Shown here: one piece after another, positions 52,982 to 61,579 of the stretch
How the letters are laid out: every line of letters starts with the position of its first letter
Position numbering within the stretch: position 1 is the stretch's first letter
Assembly (NCBI GenBank): GCA_019638495.1
Contig: JAHBTQ010000002.1
Span: forward strand, 434,001 to 498,000
DNA from: Taibaiella sp.
GTDB taxonomy: Bacteria > Bacteroidota > Bacteroidia > Chitinophagales > Chitinophagaceae
Direction: 5' to 3'
Length of the DNA stretch: 64,000 nt
The notes under the pieces: generated by a model
The model's database searches: none
Seen by the model: the letters and a program-made list of their open reading frames with translations, nothing else
Told to the model about the DNA's origin: nothing
Program-made: the position numbers and the translations under genes

Positions 52982-53770
52982 ATGCGCTTGAGATTCGGAA
53001 TAACCCTGCTTTTTTCTATGGCCGCTTTGGGCGGTCTTTTCAACCGGGCTACTGGCCAGACAACTGCAACTGACTTCACACTGTCAGACTGTACAGGCAC
53101 CAATTATCATTTGTTTGGAGAACTGGATGGTGGCAAGGTAGTCGTGGCTGTATTTGTGATGCCCTGTGTGGGCTGCATTAGCCCTGCTACTGATGTACAG
53201 AATATCGTAGAAAGCTATGCGTCGTCTCATCCCGGAAAGGTAGAAATGTTCCTGATCGACGACGATGGACTCACCACCTGCACAGAGCTGATGTCCTGGA
53301 GGAATGCGAACGGGATACATCTTATGCCGACGTTCTCGGACCCGGCTGTTGTACAAGATCAATATGGGACGCCCGGTATGCCAAAAATAGTGGTGCTCGG
53401 TGGTACAGACCATAAGGTGTGGGGTAACCAAAACAATACAGTGGACATTGGTAGTCTTTATAATTCGATCGATGCCGCCCTGGGGCTCACAACTTCCGTA
53501 GCAGATACCAGAACACAGCACGCAAACGTGAACCTGTATCCGAACCCTGCCTCTGGCAGTACCTCTGTATCATTCAGTACAGAGCAGGGAGGAAATGCAA
53601 TGATCAGGCTGCTGGATATACACGGACGCACGCTCCGCTCTGTTTCTCTAAAAGCGGTGGCCGGGGCGAATGAGATGAAACTTGATCTTTCCGGCATTGC
53701 CGAAGGATATTACTCAGTGCTGGTAACCTGTGGTAATCAGACCAGTGAGTCAAAGATTCGTGTAAAGTAG
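52982..53770 (+). CDS. T9SS-exported thioredoxin-like protein
   Basis: The 262-residue protein has a signal peptide (MRLRFGITLLFSMAALGGLFNRATG), a thioredoxin-like domain with a CxxC motif in VMPCVGCISPA (about residues 60-70), a cis-Pro-like GTPGMPKIVVL and a C-terminal T9SS sorting domain (VNLYPNPASGSTSVSF to SESKIRVK). The active-site CVGC fits a redox or disulfide-related role, but a redox partner is not nearby. It is preceded by a TATCTTTG element with four bases before the ATG, so it is probably leaderless. It ends before fusA. Confidence 0.85.
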   Translation: MRLRFGITLLFSMAALGGLFNRATGQTTATDFTLSDCTGTNYHLFGELDGGKVVVAVFVMPCVGCISPATDVQNIVESYASSHPGKVEMFLIDDDGLTTCTELMSWRNANGIHLMPTFSDPAVVQDQYGTPGMPKIVVLGGTDHKVWGNQNNTVDIGSLYNSIDAALGLTTSVADTRTQHANVNLYPNPASGSTSVSFSTEQGGNAMIRLLDIHGRTLRSVSLKAVAGANEMKLDLSGIAEGYYSVLVTCGNQTSESKIRVK

Positions 53771-53965
53771 TCTCCCAGATGGTTTTAGCGGCAGATAACC
53801 TCTGCATAAGGAATGCATATTACCTGGATGTAGCATGCCCGGGGTTTGCTTCCCATAATGGTTCTGACGGGCCATACTTTTAATTGACAACCGGGCAATA
53901 TGGGGAATCATCAAGATTTTTCTCTGGCAGCTTCCATATCTGCATATTTTCCCATAAAATTCCCA

Positions 53966-53973
53966 TACCTTTG
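53966..53973 (+). promoter_or_regulatory. -7 promoter element for fusA
   Basis: TACCTTTG matches TAnnTTTG 45 bp upstream of the fusA ATG, giving a leader of about 40 nt. Confidence 0.6.
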
Positions 53974-54018
53974 CACCTCCAAAATCAGGAAATCTAAAAA
54001 TTTTAATAAAACACAACA

Positions 54019-56160
54019 ATGGCAGATCTTCGCTTTCAGCGCAACTTCGGCATCGCGGCTCACATTGACGCCGGAAAGACGACCACTACGGAGCGTATTC
54101 TTTATTACACAGGTGTAAACCACAAGATTGGTGAAGTGCACGAAGGTGCGGCTACCATGGACTGGATGGCACAGGAGCAGGAGCGTGGTATCACCATCAC
54201 TTCGGCTGCTACTACCTGTTTCTGGAACTTCCCTACCGTACAGGGCAAGTCTGGTCCGGACACTAAGAAATATAAGTTCAACATCATCGATACTCCGGGT
54301 CACGTTGACTTTACTATCGAGGTGGAGCGTTCTATGCGCGTTCTTGATGGTCTTATGGCCCTGTTCAGCGCAGTGGACGGTGTGGAGCCACAGTCTGAAA
54401 CTGTATGGCGCCAGGCTAACCGTTACAAGGTTCCACGTATCGGTTTCGTAAACAAAATGGACCGTATCGGTGCTGACTTCCTGATGGTAGTTCAGCAGAT
54501 CAAGGACATGCTGGGTGCAAAATCAGTGCCACTGCAGCTGCCTATCGGTGCAGAAGATCATTTCAAGGGTGTGGTTGACCTCATCCAGATGAAGGGTATC
54601 ATTTGGGACGATGCTACACAGGGTATGACTTACAAAGAAGTAGCTATACCTGAAGATATGGTGGAAGAAGTGAACCACTGGCGCCAGTACCTCATCGAGG
54701 CAGTAGCTGAGTATGATGACAAGCTGATGGAGAAGTTCTTCGAAGATCCGAACAGCATCAGCGAAGATGAAATTCACGAGGCTATCCGTAAGGCAACAAT
54801 CGACCTGAGCATCATTCCAATGCTTTGTGGCTCAGCATATAAGAACAAGGGCGTACAGACGGCGTTGGATGCTATCATCCGCTACCTGCCTGCTCCTATC
54901 GACGTTGAGTCTATCAAGGGTACACACCCTGACACAGGCGAAGAGATCGAGCGTAAGCCAGATGCGAAGGAACCATTCGCGGCACTTGCCTTTAAGATCA
55001 TGACCGATCCATTCGTAGGTCGCCTGGCGTTCTTCCGGTGCTATTCAGGTCACCTGGATGCAGGTTCTTACGTTCTTAACATGCGTTCCGGCAAGAATGA
55101 GCGTATCAGCCGTATCATGCAGATGCACGCTAACAAACAGAACCCGATCGACTTCATCGAAGCTGGTGATATCGGTGCAGCGGTAGGCTTCAAGGAAATC
55201 AAGACAGGTGACACCCTGTGTGATGAGAAGCACCCGATAGTTCTGGAGAACATGTTTATCCCTGAGCCGGTAATCTCTATCGCGGTAGAGCCTAAAACAC
55301 AGGCAGACGTTGATAAGATGGGTATGGCTATCGCTAAGCTGGTAGAAGAAGATCCTACGCTGCGCGTAAAAACTGATGAAGATACCGGCCAGACAGTACT
55401 GAGCGGTATGGGTGAGCTTCACCTGGAGATCATCGTTGACCGTATGCGTCGCGAGTTCAAGGTTGAGATCAACCAGGGTGCTCCTCAGGTTGCGTACAAA
55501 GAAGCGTTTACCATGAAGGTAGAACACCGCGAAGTATATAAGAAGCAGACGGGTGGTCGTGGTAAGTTCGCGGACATTCAGTTCGAGATCGGACCTGCTG
55601 ACGAAGAGTTCCTGAAAGAAGGTAAGGGTACTTACCAGTTCATCAACGACATCTTCGGTGGTGCTATCCCTCGCGAATTCATCGCGCCTATACAGAAAGG
55701 CTTCGAAGCTTCTATGACCAATGGTCCTCTGGCTGGCTTCCCGGTTGAGAACATGCGTATCCGCATTTTCGATGGTTCTTTCCACCAGGTTGACTCCGAT
55801 GGTATGTCATTCGAACTTTGTGCTAAGTCTGGTTTTCGTGAGGCAGGTCGCAAGGCTAAGCCGGTGATACTGGAGCCTATCATGAAGATTGAAGTTATCA
55901 CTCCGGATCAGTACATGGGTGATGTGACTGGTGACCTTAACCGTCGCCGCGCTATGCTGGAAGGTATGGACAGCCGTAACAACCTGCAGGTGATCAAGGC
56001 TAAAGTGCCACTGAGCGAAATGTTTGGTTATGTAACTCAGCTTCGTTCTCTGTCTTCAGGCCGTGCAACTTCTACCATGGAGTTCAGCCACTACTCACCA
56101 GCTCCACGCAACATTGAGGAGGAAGTAGTAGCAAAAGCTAAAGGAAAAGTAAACGCTTAA
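54019..56160 (+). CDS. fusA: Elongation factor G
   Basis: The 713-residue GTPase moves tRNA and mRNA during translation. It has the G domain with G1 [13 protein letters not shown]2 [12 protein letters not shown]3 DTPGHVDF, G4 NKMD and G5 SAYKNKG, followed by domains II-V (for example the domain [17 protein letters not shown] and the domain [22 protein letters not shown]). Its length is normal. Bacteroidota often carry more than one EF-G; the strong resemblance to the canonical form and the codon use typical of highly expressed genes suggest this is the main one. A hairpin terminator follows. Confidence 0.97.
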   Translation: MADLRFQRNFGIAAHIDAGKTTTTERILYYTGVNHKIGEVHEGAATMDWMAQEQERGITITSAATTCFWNFPTVQGKSGPDTKKYKFNIIDTPGHVDFTIEVERSMRVLDGLMALFSAVDGVEPQSETVWRQANRYKVPRIGFVNKMDRIGADFLMVVQQIKDMLGAKSVPLQLPIGAEDHFKGVVDLIQMKGIIWDDATQGMTYKEVAIPEDMVEEVNHWRQYLIEAVAEYDDKLMEKFFEDPNSISEDEIHEAIRKATIDLSIIPMLCGSAYKNKGVQTALDAIIRYLPAPIDVESIKGTHPDTGEEIERKPDAKEPFAALAFKIMTDPFVGRLAFFRCYSGHLDAGSYVLNMRSGKNERISRIMQMHANKQNPIDFIEAGDIGAAVGFKEIKTGDTLCDEKHPIVLENMFIPEPVISIAVEPKTQADVDKMGMAIAKLVEEDPTLRVKTDEDTGQTVLSGMGELHLEIIVDRMRREFKVEINQGAPQVAYKEAFTMKVEHREVYKKQTGGRGKFADIQFEIGPADEEFLKEGKGTYQFINDIFGGAIPREFIAPIQKGFEASMTNGPLAGFPVENMRIRIFDGSFHQVDSDGMSFELCAKSGFREAGRKAKPVILEPIMKIEVITPDQYMGDVTGDLNRRRAMLEGMDSRNNLQVIKAKVPLSEMFGYVTQLRSLSSGRATSTMEFSHYSPAPRNIEEEVVAKAKGKVNA

Positions 56161-56180
56161 TTCTTAAGCAAATGATAGTA

Positions 56181-56214
56181 AACGTCCCGGCCGCAAGCCG
56201 GGACGTTTCTTTTT
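56181..56214 (+). terminator. Intrinsic terminator after fusA
   Basis: AACGTCCCGGC (56181-56191) pairs with GCCGGGACGTT (56197-56207) around a 5-base loop, then TCTTTTT follows. It lies 20 bp after the fusA stop. Confidence 0.92.
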
Positions 56215-56262
56215 GTGGATAAGTTGCACCATTCTTCACTTTCGCTTTGCCTGTGCGTGACG

Positions 56263-56270
56263 TAACTTTG
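56263..56270 (+). promoter_or_regulatory. -7 promoter element for pcm
   Basis: TAACTTTG matches TAnnTTTG; five bases then separate it from the ATG at 56276. A perfect TGTGGATAA (DnaA-box complement) lies further upstream at 56214-56222, immediately after the fusA terminator. Confidence 0.55.
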
Positions 56271-56275
56271 TAAGT

Positions 56276-56941
56276 ATGTTACAGAGTGTACCCAAGGAGG
56301 ATAGCTATAAACAGAAAGGTATGCGTAGACAGCTCGTACAGCATCTACGCGAAAAGGGTATCACTGATGAACGTGTGTTAGCGGCGATAGAGGCGGTGCC
56401 ACGCCATTTCTTCCTCGATCCGGCTTTTGAGAACCAGGCATACGAAGACCGGGCGTTTCCCATCACTGCTGGGCAAACGATCTCTCAGCCCTATACGGTT
56501 GCATTCCAAACGCAGCAACTGGAACTAAAGAAGTTTGATAAAGTGCTGGAAATAGGTACGGGCAGTGCGTACCAGGCATGTGTGCTGGGCGAGCTAGGTG
56601 TGACGCTGTACACCATTGAGCGCCAGCGCGCCTTGTATGACTATGTAGGCAAGTTCTTTTTCCTGAACCGTTATCCCAACATCAAGCGATTTTATGGCGA
56701 TGGTTTTGAGGGGCTACCGACATATGCTCCATTCGATAAGATTCTCATCACCTGTGGTGCTCCCTTCATGCCACCCAAGCTCATACAGCAGCTAAAGCCA
56801 GGCGGCATAATGGTAGTGCCGGTAGGGGAAGATGGCAAGCAGAAAATGATACGCGTGCGCAAAGACGCAGCGGGCAATGTAACACAGGAAGAAATGGGAG
56901 ATTTCTCGTTCGTGCCTATGCTTACAGGTAAGAACAACTAG
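56276..56941 (+). CDS. pcm: Protein-L-isoaspartate O-methyltransferase
   Basis: The 221-residue enzyme repairs isoaspartyl residues with S-adenosylmethionine. Family features are the N-terminal MRRQLVQHLREKGITDERVL, VPRHFFLDPAFENQAYED, PITAGQTISQPYTVAFQ, the SAM motif VLEIGTGSAYQACVL and motif III KLIQQLKPGGIMVVPVG. The normal length is about 210-220. The ATG at 56276 lies five bases behind a TAACTTTG element. Its last bases overlap the convergent queG gene by four. Confidence 0.94.
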   Translation: MLQSVPKEDSYKQKGMRRQLVQHLREKGITDERVLAAIEAVPRHFFLDPAFENQAYEDRAFPITAGQTISQPYTVAFQTQQLELKKFDKVLEIGTGSAYQACVLGELGVTLYTIERQRALYDYVGKFFFLNRYPNIKRFYGDGFEGLPTYAPFDKILITCGAPFMPPKLIQQLKPGGIMVVPVGEDGKQKMIRVRKDAAGNVTQEEMGDFSFVPMLTGKNN

Positions 56942-57873
56942 TCGTTTGTCTTAATTGCCCTTATATTCCTTTGTATTCCACGCCACTTTGTGCGCTTGAG
57001 TGGTGAGTTTTTGAAGACTTTATTGAACACATCTTCTGACATCGCTTCCCATTCACCGAGGGAAAGGTTCAATATTTCCGGGATGGGCGTGAATGCCGGT
57101 TCTGTATTAGGCTTTGAAAATCTGTTCCATGGGCACTCCTCCTGGCACACATCGCATCCGAACATCCAGCCGTCCATTTTTTTCTCAAAACCGGTTGGCA
57201 TAAGTGCATCTTTGAGCTCTATGGTAAGATAGGAAATGCACTTGCTGCCGTCCACCTCAGTGGGGGAAATTATAGCTTGTGTGGGGCAGGCATCTATGCA
57301 ACGGGTGCATGTGCCGCAATGGTCCGTAGCAAACTGTGCGTCCGGCACAAGGTCAAGATCAGTAATGAGTGTGGCGATAAAGAAGTAAGAGCCGGAGTGC
57401 TTCGTCAGAAGGTTGCCGTTTTTACCCACCCAGCCCAGGCCGCTTCGCATGGCCCAGCTTCGCTCCAGCACGGGTGCACTGTCCACAAAGCCACGTCCCT
57501 CCACTGCGCCCATTTCTCCGCGAAGATCTTCTAATAGCTTGTTCAGCTTTTCTCTTATTACGTAGTGATAGTCTGTGCCCCAGGCATACCGTGCTATCTT
57601 GGGCGCGTTATCCGCCTGCTGCTCAGAAGGGTAGTAATTCATGAGCAGCGTTATTACAGATTTTGCTCCGGGTACGAGTTTTCGTGGGTCGGTACGTAGG
57701 TCAAAATGTCCCTCCATATAGCTCATGGAGCCGTGGTAGCCGTTTTTCAACCACTGTTCCAGTCGGCGGGCGTCATCGTCGAGATGAGTAGCCACAGCGA
57801 TGCCGCAGCTAAAGAAGCCAAGTTCGGCAGCTTTACGCTTAATAAATACGGTATTGTTTTCCCGGTTTGCCAA
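56938..57873 (-). CDS. queG: Epoxyqueuosine reductase
   Basis: The 311-residue enzyme makes queuosine from epoxyqueuosine in tRNA, with a cobalamin and two [4Fe-4S] clusters. The N-terminal DUF1730-like domain is present (RYAWGTDYHYVIREKLNKLL, SAPVLERSWAMRSGLGWVGKN) and the cluster motifs are HCGTCTRCIDACP and GCDVCQEECPWN. The C-terminal HEAT repeats of longer forms are missing, which is common in short QueG. The start appears to be a TTG at 57873, four bases after a minus-strand TAGTTTTG element (57878-57885). Confidence 0.93.
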   Translation of the reverse strand: MANRENNTVFIKRKAAELGFFSCGIAVATHLDDDARRLEQWLKNGYHGSMSYMEGHFDLRTDPRKLVPGAKSVITLLMNYYPSEQQADNAPKIARYAWGTDYHYVIREKLNKLLEDLRGEMGAVEGRGFVDSAPVLERSWAMRSGLGWVGKNGNLLTKHSGSYFFIATLITDLDLVPDAQFATDHCGTCTRCIDACPTQAIISPTEVDGSKCISYLTIELKDALMPTGFEKKMDGWMFGCDVCQEECPWNRFSKPNTEPAFTPIPEILNLSLGEWEAMSEDVFNKVFKNSPLKRTKWRGIQRNIRAIKTND

Positions 57874-57877
57874 CAGG

Positions 57878-57885
57878 CAAAACTA
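57878..57885 (-). promoter_or_regulatory. -7 promoter element abutting the queG start
   Basis: The minus strand reads TAGTTTTG, followed by CCTG and the TTG start codon. The match and the four-base gap are the same as at several other genes in the window. Confidence 0.5.
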
Positions 57886-57910
57886 ACTTAAAATTGGAGG
57901 AGAGATCAGA

Positions 57911-58228
57911 TTAGTAGTTGCTCCAATGGTGGTTCTTCTGCTGAAGCGTGCGATATACAGAGATACAACGACTTTTTACTGTTACTTCATCTCCTTCATT
58001 CACTTCTACTTCTCCGCATTCGGTCACAATTCGGCAAGCGTTGTTACCTCCTTTTACTGTTATTGTACCGGATGAGCCATTCTCGATCTTTATCTGTTTT
58101 TCTTCACCGTCGATTTTTACGGTCATGTAGTAGCCCTTGTCGTCCTGGTTGTTATAGCGGAAGGTAACCGAGCAGAAAGCGCTGGCCGATACGAAGAGAG
58201 CAAAAGTTGCAAAGACGAGTTTTTTCAT
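57911..58228 (-). CDS. Small secreted protein, unknown
   Basis: The 105-residue product has a signal peptide (MKKLVFATFALFVSASAFCS) and a mature domain of about 80 residues that is beta-rich (VTFRYNNQDDKGYYMTVKIDG, EVEVNEGDEVTVKSRC) with cysteines at NACRIVTECGE and SRC. No family is recognised. A minus-strand TACATTTG element at 58257-58264 is a plausible promoter, about 29 bp upstream. Confidence 0.65.
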   Translation of the reverse strand: MKKLVFATFALFVSASAFCSVTFRYNNQDDKGYYMTVKIDGEEKQIKIENGSSGTITVKGGNNACRIVTECGEVEVNEGDEVTVKSRCISVYRTLQQKNHHWSNY

Positions 58229-58416
58229 ACTCCCGGGTGTGTTTAGTAAGTCATAACAAATGTAGTAAAAAGGGTGAATGTTTGTGCAATTTTGGACACA
58301 ATCGATTGCAGGCTAAGAAACTTACAAATTTCTCACCCCTCTCTGTAAGACCATACAAAGCCTTCCGGCGGAACTTTGTAGGAATAATACTATCCATTTA
58401 AAACAATCGTAAAGAT

Positions 58417-58887
58417 ATGAAACCATCGATCGGAATTACAGAAAAGAACCTGCAGGAGGTAATCAAACTGCTGTCAGCGGTACTGGCTGACGAAATGACC
58501 CTTTATGTAAAAACACGCAACTTTCACTGGAATGTAGCGGGCGACAGCTTCATGGAGGTTCATCGCCTGTTTGAGGAGCATTACAAGCAGCTTGAATTGA
58601 CCATTGACGAGGTGGCTGAGCGTATTGGCAAGCTGGGTGGTAAGGCCATAGGCACAATGGCAGAATTCCTGGAGCATACGCGGCTTAAAGAAGAACCCGC
58701 CAGCTATCCAGGACGCAAGGAAATGGTAGGGCAGTTGCTGAAAGACCATGAAACGGTGATTAAAGAACTGCGTGAGGACGTGGCCAAATGCGAAAAGCTG
58801 GGCGACGCCGGCACTACAGACTTCCTCACCGGCATTATGGAGCAGCATGAGACGATTGCGTGGGTGCTGCGTCGCTATCTGGATTAA
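58417..58887 (+). CDS. dps: Dps-family ferritin-like protein
   Basis: The 156-residue protein forms the four-helix ferritin-like fold of Dps, which stores iron and protects DNA from oxidants. The intersubunit ferroxidase ligands are in NFHWNVAGDSFMEVHRLFEEHYKQL (His, Asp, Glu pattern), and TIDEVAERIGKLGGKAIGT is the second conserved helix. The N-terminus is short and not lysine-rich, so DNA binding as in E. coli Dps is not evident. It stands alone, next to a haem-binding protein on the other strand. Confidence 0.93.
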   Translation: MKPSIGITEKNLQEVIKLLSAVLADEMTLYVKTRNFHWNVAGDSFMEVHRLFEEHYKQLELTIDEVAERIGKLGGKAIGTMAEFLEHTRLKEEPASYPGRKEMVGQLLKDHETVIKELREDVAKCEKLGDAGTTDFLTGIMEQHETIAWVLRRYLD

Positions 58888-58937
58888 CAAAATACATAGA
58901 TCAACCCGCGGACACGGGCCGACTCACAACGAGCCAC

Positions 58938-59414
58938 TTACTGCTGGACAGGTTCCATGCTTATTTTCTGGGTTAATCCCTTGGCCCAGTCAATAAGCAT
59001 TTTTTTTTCTTGTGCATTAAGTCGCGCTTCGCTATGCATCCATGTATAGCTGTTCAGCGGCATATCGCCTTCTTCTACCTCGTGCACTATTTCTTTTAGC
59101 TTTTTCAGCTTGCGCTTTGTTTTGAAAGTGCCAAACTCGGAGAAGTTCAGCTCATCTTTACCCTCGTCTACGTGGTCTGCCAGCCAAAGTGCTACAGGCT
59201 GAATGTTGTTGTACCAGGGATATTCGGTATGATTGCTGTGGCAGTCGTAGCAGGCTTTATGCAGCACATTCATCACGTCGGCAGGTACGCCGTATGCAAC
59301 GGAGATGTCCGAAGGACCGTCAATTGGGCCGCTATTCTTTGCCGGTCTGTAAAATTGCATCAGAACGAGGGCAACAAGTAATATCACCAACGTTGTTTTT
59401 ACTGCCTTTTTCAT
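58938..59414 (-). CDS. Haem-binding domain protein (cytochrome-c-like CxxCH)
   Basis: The 158-residue protein has one N-terminal membrane anchor (KTTLVILLVALVLMQFYRP) and a Haem_bd domain with a c-type haem motif CYDCH in VLHKACYDCHSNHTEYPWY. The region PLNSYTWMHSEARLNAQEKKML holds a second conserved stretch of the family. It is probably periplasmic and membrane-tethered. The ATG at 59414 (MKKAVKTTL) gives a normal anchor; a longer in-frame start at 59534 is unlikely. The redox partner is unknown. Confidence 0.85.
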   Translation of the reverse strand: MKKAVKTTLVILLVALVLMQFYRPAKNSGPIDGPSDISVAYGVPADVMNVLHKACYDCHSNHTEYPWYNNIQPVALWLADHVDEGKDELNFSEFGTFKTKRKLKKLKEIVHEVEEGDMPLNSYTWMHSEARLNAQEKKMLIDWAKGLTQKISMEPVQQ

Positions 59415-59543
59415 TTTGCCTTTTTCAGGCAGGAAAGTTACAAACTGTTTATTAAGCAATGGTTTATGAGCCCAAGTTTTAACGGATAACGTAGCGAGCG
59501 GTAACAAAGTATGCTGTATTTTAGAGCCTGGCAAGTTGTGTGC

Positions 59544-60674
59544 ATGAACCTGAAAATAGTTTTACTGGTTGGATTCTTGGTGGTTTGCGCTCCGATGGTG
59601 CATGCGCAGAACACCTTTCAGCAGACTGAAAAACTAGCTGAATCAGGTGATGCAGATGCCCAGCTGGAAATGGGCAACATTTATCTCAAGACCGTAGCCA
59701 CTGCCGAAGGTAACATTATAGCTGCCGAGTGGTTTCGAAAGTCAGCAGAGCAAGGAAATACAGAAGCTCAATGCAACATTGGTTACCTATATGAAAATGG
59801 AATAGGTGTGTCTCGCAATTATGATGAGGCAAAGAAATGGTACCAAAAAAGTGCCAAACAGGGTCACGCCCGTGCTGCGTGCAACCTTGGTAGTCTTTAT
59901 GAGAATGGCCTGGGGGTAGATAAGAGCTATCATGAAGCGCTGAAATGGTATCGTAAGGCAGCAGATGGTAAGTATAGTTTTGGCTATCTGAATGTGGGGC
60001 GGATGTATGAGAAGGGAATGGCCGTAGCGCAGAGTGATGCGGAGGCCGCGAGGTGGTATACAATGGCTGCAGAAGCTGACAACCCGGTTGCCCAGGGTAT
60101 GCTGGGATGGATGTATGAGCATGGTACCGGAGTAAAGGCAGATACTGCCGAAGCGCTGAAATGGTACCGGAAATCTTCTTTTAACGACGACCCCACGGGA
60201 CAGTGCAATATGGCTCGTTACTATTATTTCGGTATTGGGGGCGTGAAGAAAGACATAAGATCGGCCGCTGAGCTTTTTCATAAGTCGGCGCATGGGGGCA
60301 ATGTACTTGCTATGTTTATACTTGGCCAGATGCATGAGACAGGTATGGGGGCCGATGTAGAGCAGGATTATCACGAAGCTGCCGAGTTGTACCTGAAGGC
60401 AGCGGCCAAGGGGCACAGGGGGGCACAGTTCAGGCTGGGAAGGCTCTACTACAACGGGCAGGGGGTAGACAAGAACCCCGTTCTTGCAGCATATTATTAT
60501 GGTCTTGCAGAAGAGCAGGGTGATCTTTATGCGGCCGCCAGCCTGGGTATTTTACTCTACGAAGGGAAAGGTGTAGACCCCGACCCCGAGCGAGGTAAAG
60601 AACTGATGCGGAAAGCGGCGATGGGTGGCGTAAAGGAGGTTGTAAATTACATGAACGAGCACCACATCAAATAG
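59544..60674 (+). CDS. Sel1-repeat (TPR-like) secreted protein
   Basis: The 376-residue product has a signal peptide (MNLKIVLLVGFLVVCAPMVHAQ) and nine Sel1-like repeats, each about 36-38 residues, with the pattern A...LG.LYE.G.GV..D..EA..WY.KAA..G (for example CNLGSLYENGLGVDKSYHEA). Sel1 repeats mediate protein interactions. An in-frame ATG at 59511 would add 11 residues before the signal, so 59544 is preferred. No catalytic domain is present, and the partner is not evident from neighbours. Confidence 0.88.
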   Translation: MNLKIVLLVGFLVVCAPMVHAQNTFQQTEKLAESGDADAQLEMGNIYLKTVATAEGNIIAAEWFRKSAEQGNTEAQCNIGYLYENGIGVSRNYDEAKKWYQKSAKQGHARAACNLGSLYENGLGVDKSYHEALKWYRKAADGKYSFGYLNVGRMYEKGMAVAQSDAEAARWYTMAAEADNPVAQGMLGWMYEHGTGVKADTAEALKWYRKSSFNDDPTGQCNMARYYYFGIGGVKKDIRSAAELFHKSAHGGNVLAMFILGQMHETGMGADVEQDYHEAAELYLKAAAKGHRGAQFRLGRLYYNGQGVDKNPVLAAYYYGLAEEQGDLYAAASLGILLYEGKGVDPDPERGKELMRKAAMGGVKEVVNYMNEHHIK

Positions 60675-60770
60675 CCGGAGGATTTGTATGCTTATCCATA
60701 ACCGTTTGTAACAGGATATCCGGAACGTATAAGGAATATCGCCGGTGGTAGTTGTATCTTTACCCTGTCG

Positions 60771-61355
60771 ATGGAACCCATATACATCATATTAATTGTC
60801 TTGCAGCTCGGAATCATCGTGTATTTCCGTCTTCGTGCGAAGAAGTCTGAGAATAAGAAGAAGAATAACGCTGCAACTGCACCATCTAAATTGCACGACT
60901 ATGCGAGCGCCCGGTCGACATCATTAGCCGTTACCAAAGAACAATTAGGTTTAAATATACCTGATTCAGTAACACGCGTTTACGGGGTGGTGATGGACTG
61001 GGATATGAATGGAACCATACTTACTGTAAGTGCCTACATCACCGGCGCGGCAAATGCTTTTTTGAGTTCAGGGGCGCTGGCTACGGGTAGTGGTGGAAGC
61101 CCTTCGGTGGCGGAGCAGGCATCGGAATTTGTTCTGGTGGCCCAGGATTTTCTTAACAGGGCTATGCCTGTTGCCGATCTGGGGTATGCGCCCCCCGGCA
61201 CCGTACGTTTCTTCCTTCTTACTAACAGGGGCATATACGCCATCCAGGAGATGCTGTCGCTGATAGATGATAACAGCTCTCCCATGCTTGGGCTTTTCTT
61301 CAGGGGGCATATGCTGCTGGAGGAGATAAAGGCCAGCCAGGCACTTCAGAATTAA
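60771..61355 (+). CDS. Single-TM uncharacterised protein
   Basis: The 194-residue protein has one N-terminal membrane helix (about 3-20, IYIILIVLQLGIIVYF), a basic stretch (RLRAKKSENKKKNN) and a compact soluble domain containing GVVMDWDMNGTILTVSAYITG and GTVRFFLLTNRGIYAIQEML. No family is recognised. A near-consensus TATCTTTA lies 8 bp before the ATG. A 7-bp-unit array begins at its stop codon. Confidence 0.7.
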   Translation: MEPIYIILIVLQLGIIVYFRLRAKKSENKKKNNAATAPSKLHDYASARSTSLAVTKEQLGLNIPDSVTRVYGVVMDWDMNGTILTVSAYITGAANAFLSSGALATGSGGSPSVAEQASEFVLVAQDFLNRAMPVADLGYAPPGTVRFFLLTNRGIYAIQEMLSLIDDNSSPMLGLFFRGHMLLEEIKASQALQN

Positions 61356-61410
61356 AATTCCAATCGGGAAATTCCAAGTGGGAGATCCCAAATTCCAAGC
61401 GGGAAATTCT
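61354..61410. repeat. Heptamer array at a stop codon
   Basis: Seven-base units alternate between AAATTCC-type and AATCGGG/AAGTGGG/AAGCGGG-type, eight in all, beginning at the TAA stop of the 60.77 kb gene. The AATTCC core is the complement of the ATTTGGA array at 615-648 in spirit, though the sequences differ. Confidence 0.85.
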
Positions 61411-61454
61411 AAAGTTCAGGACATTAGTGCTCGAGTAGCTTCTCCCATAAACGA

Positions 61455-61484
61455 AAAACCTGCTGCCTTTCAGCAGCAGGTTTT
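61455..61484. terminator. Bidirectional terminator
   Basis: A 12-bp perfect stem (61455-61466 with 61473-61484) has a 6-base loop and A/T-rich outer ends on both sides. It separates the 60.77 kb gene from the HtrA gene on the other strand. Confidence 0.9.
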
Positions 61485-61540
61485 CGCACTCTCTCAACAC
61501 ACATTCACTATTTCTTAGATCATAATCCTCTCACTCGACC

Positions 61541-61573
61541 CTAATTCCGAATCCCTAATTACCAATTCCCCAA
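61541..61573. repeat. Second heptamer array (CCTAATT-type)
   Basis: Imperfect seven-base units (CCTAATT, CCGAATC, CCTAATT, ACCAATT) follow each other just beyond the stop of the HtrA gene. With 61354-61410 it brackets the terminator. Confidence 0.7.
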
Positions 61574-61579
61574 AAGAAG

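Noticed and set aside
55045..55785. A 246-residue minus-strand frame
   Set aside because: Antisense to fusA, without recognisable motifs.
56214..56222. Perfect DnaA-box complement (TGTGGATAA) behind fusA
   Set aside because: A single site of nine bases can occur by chance; nothing else suggests an origin there.
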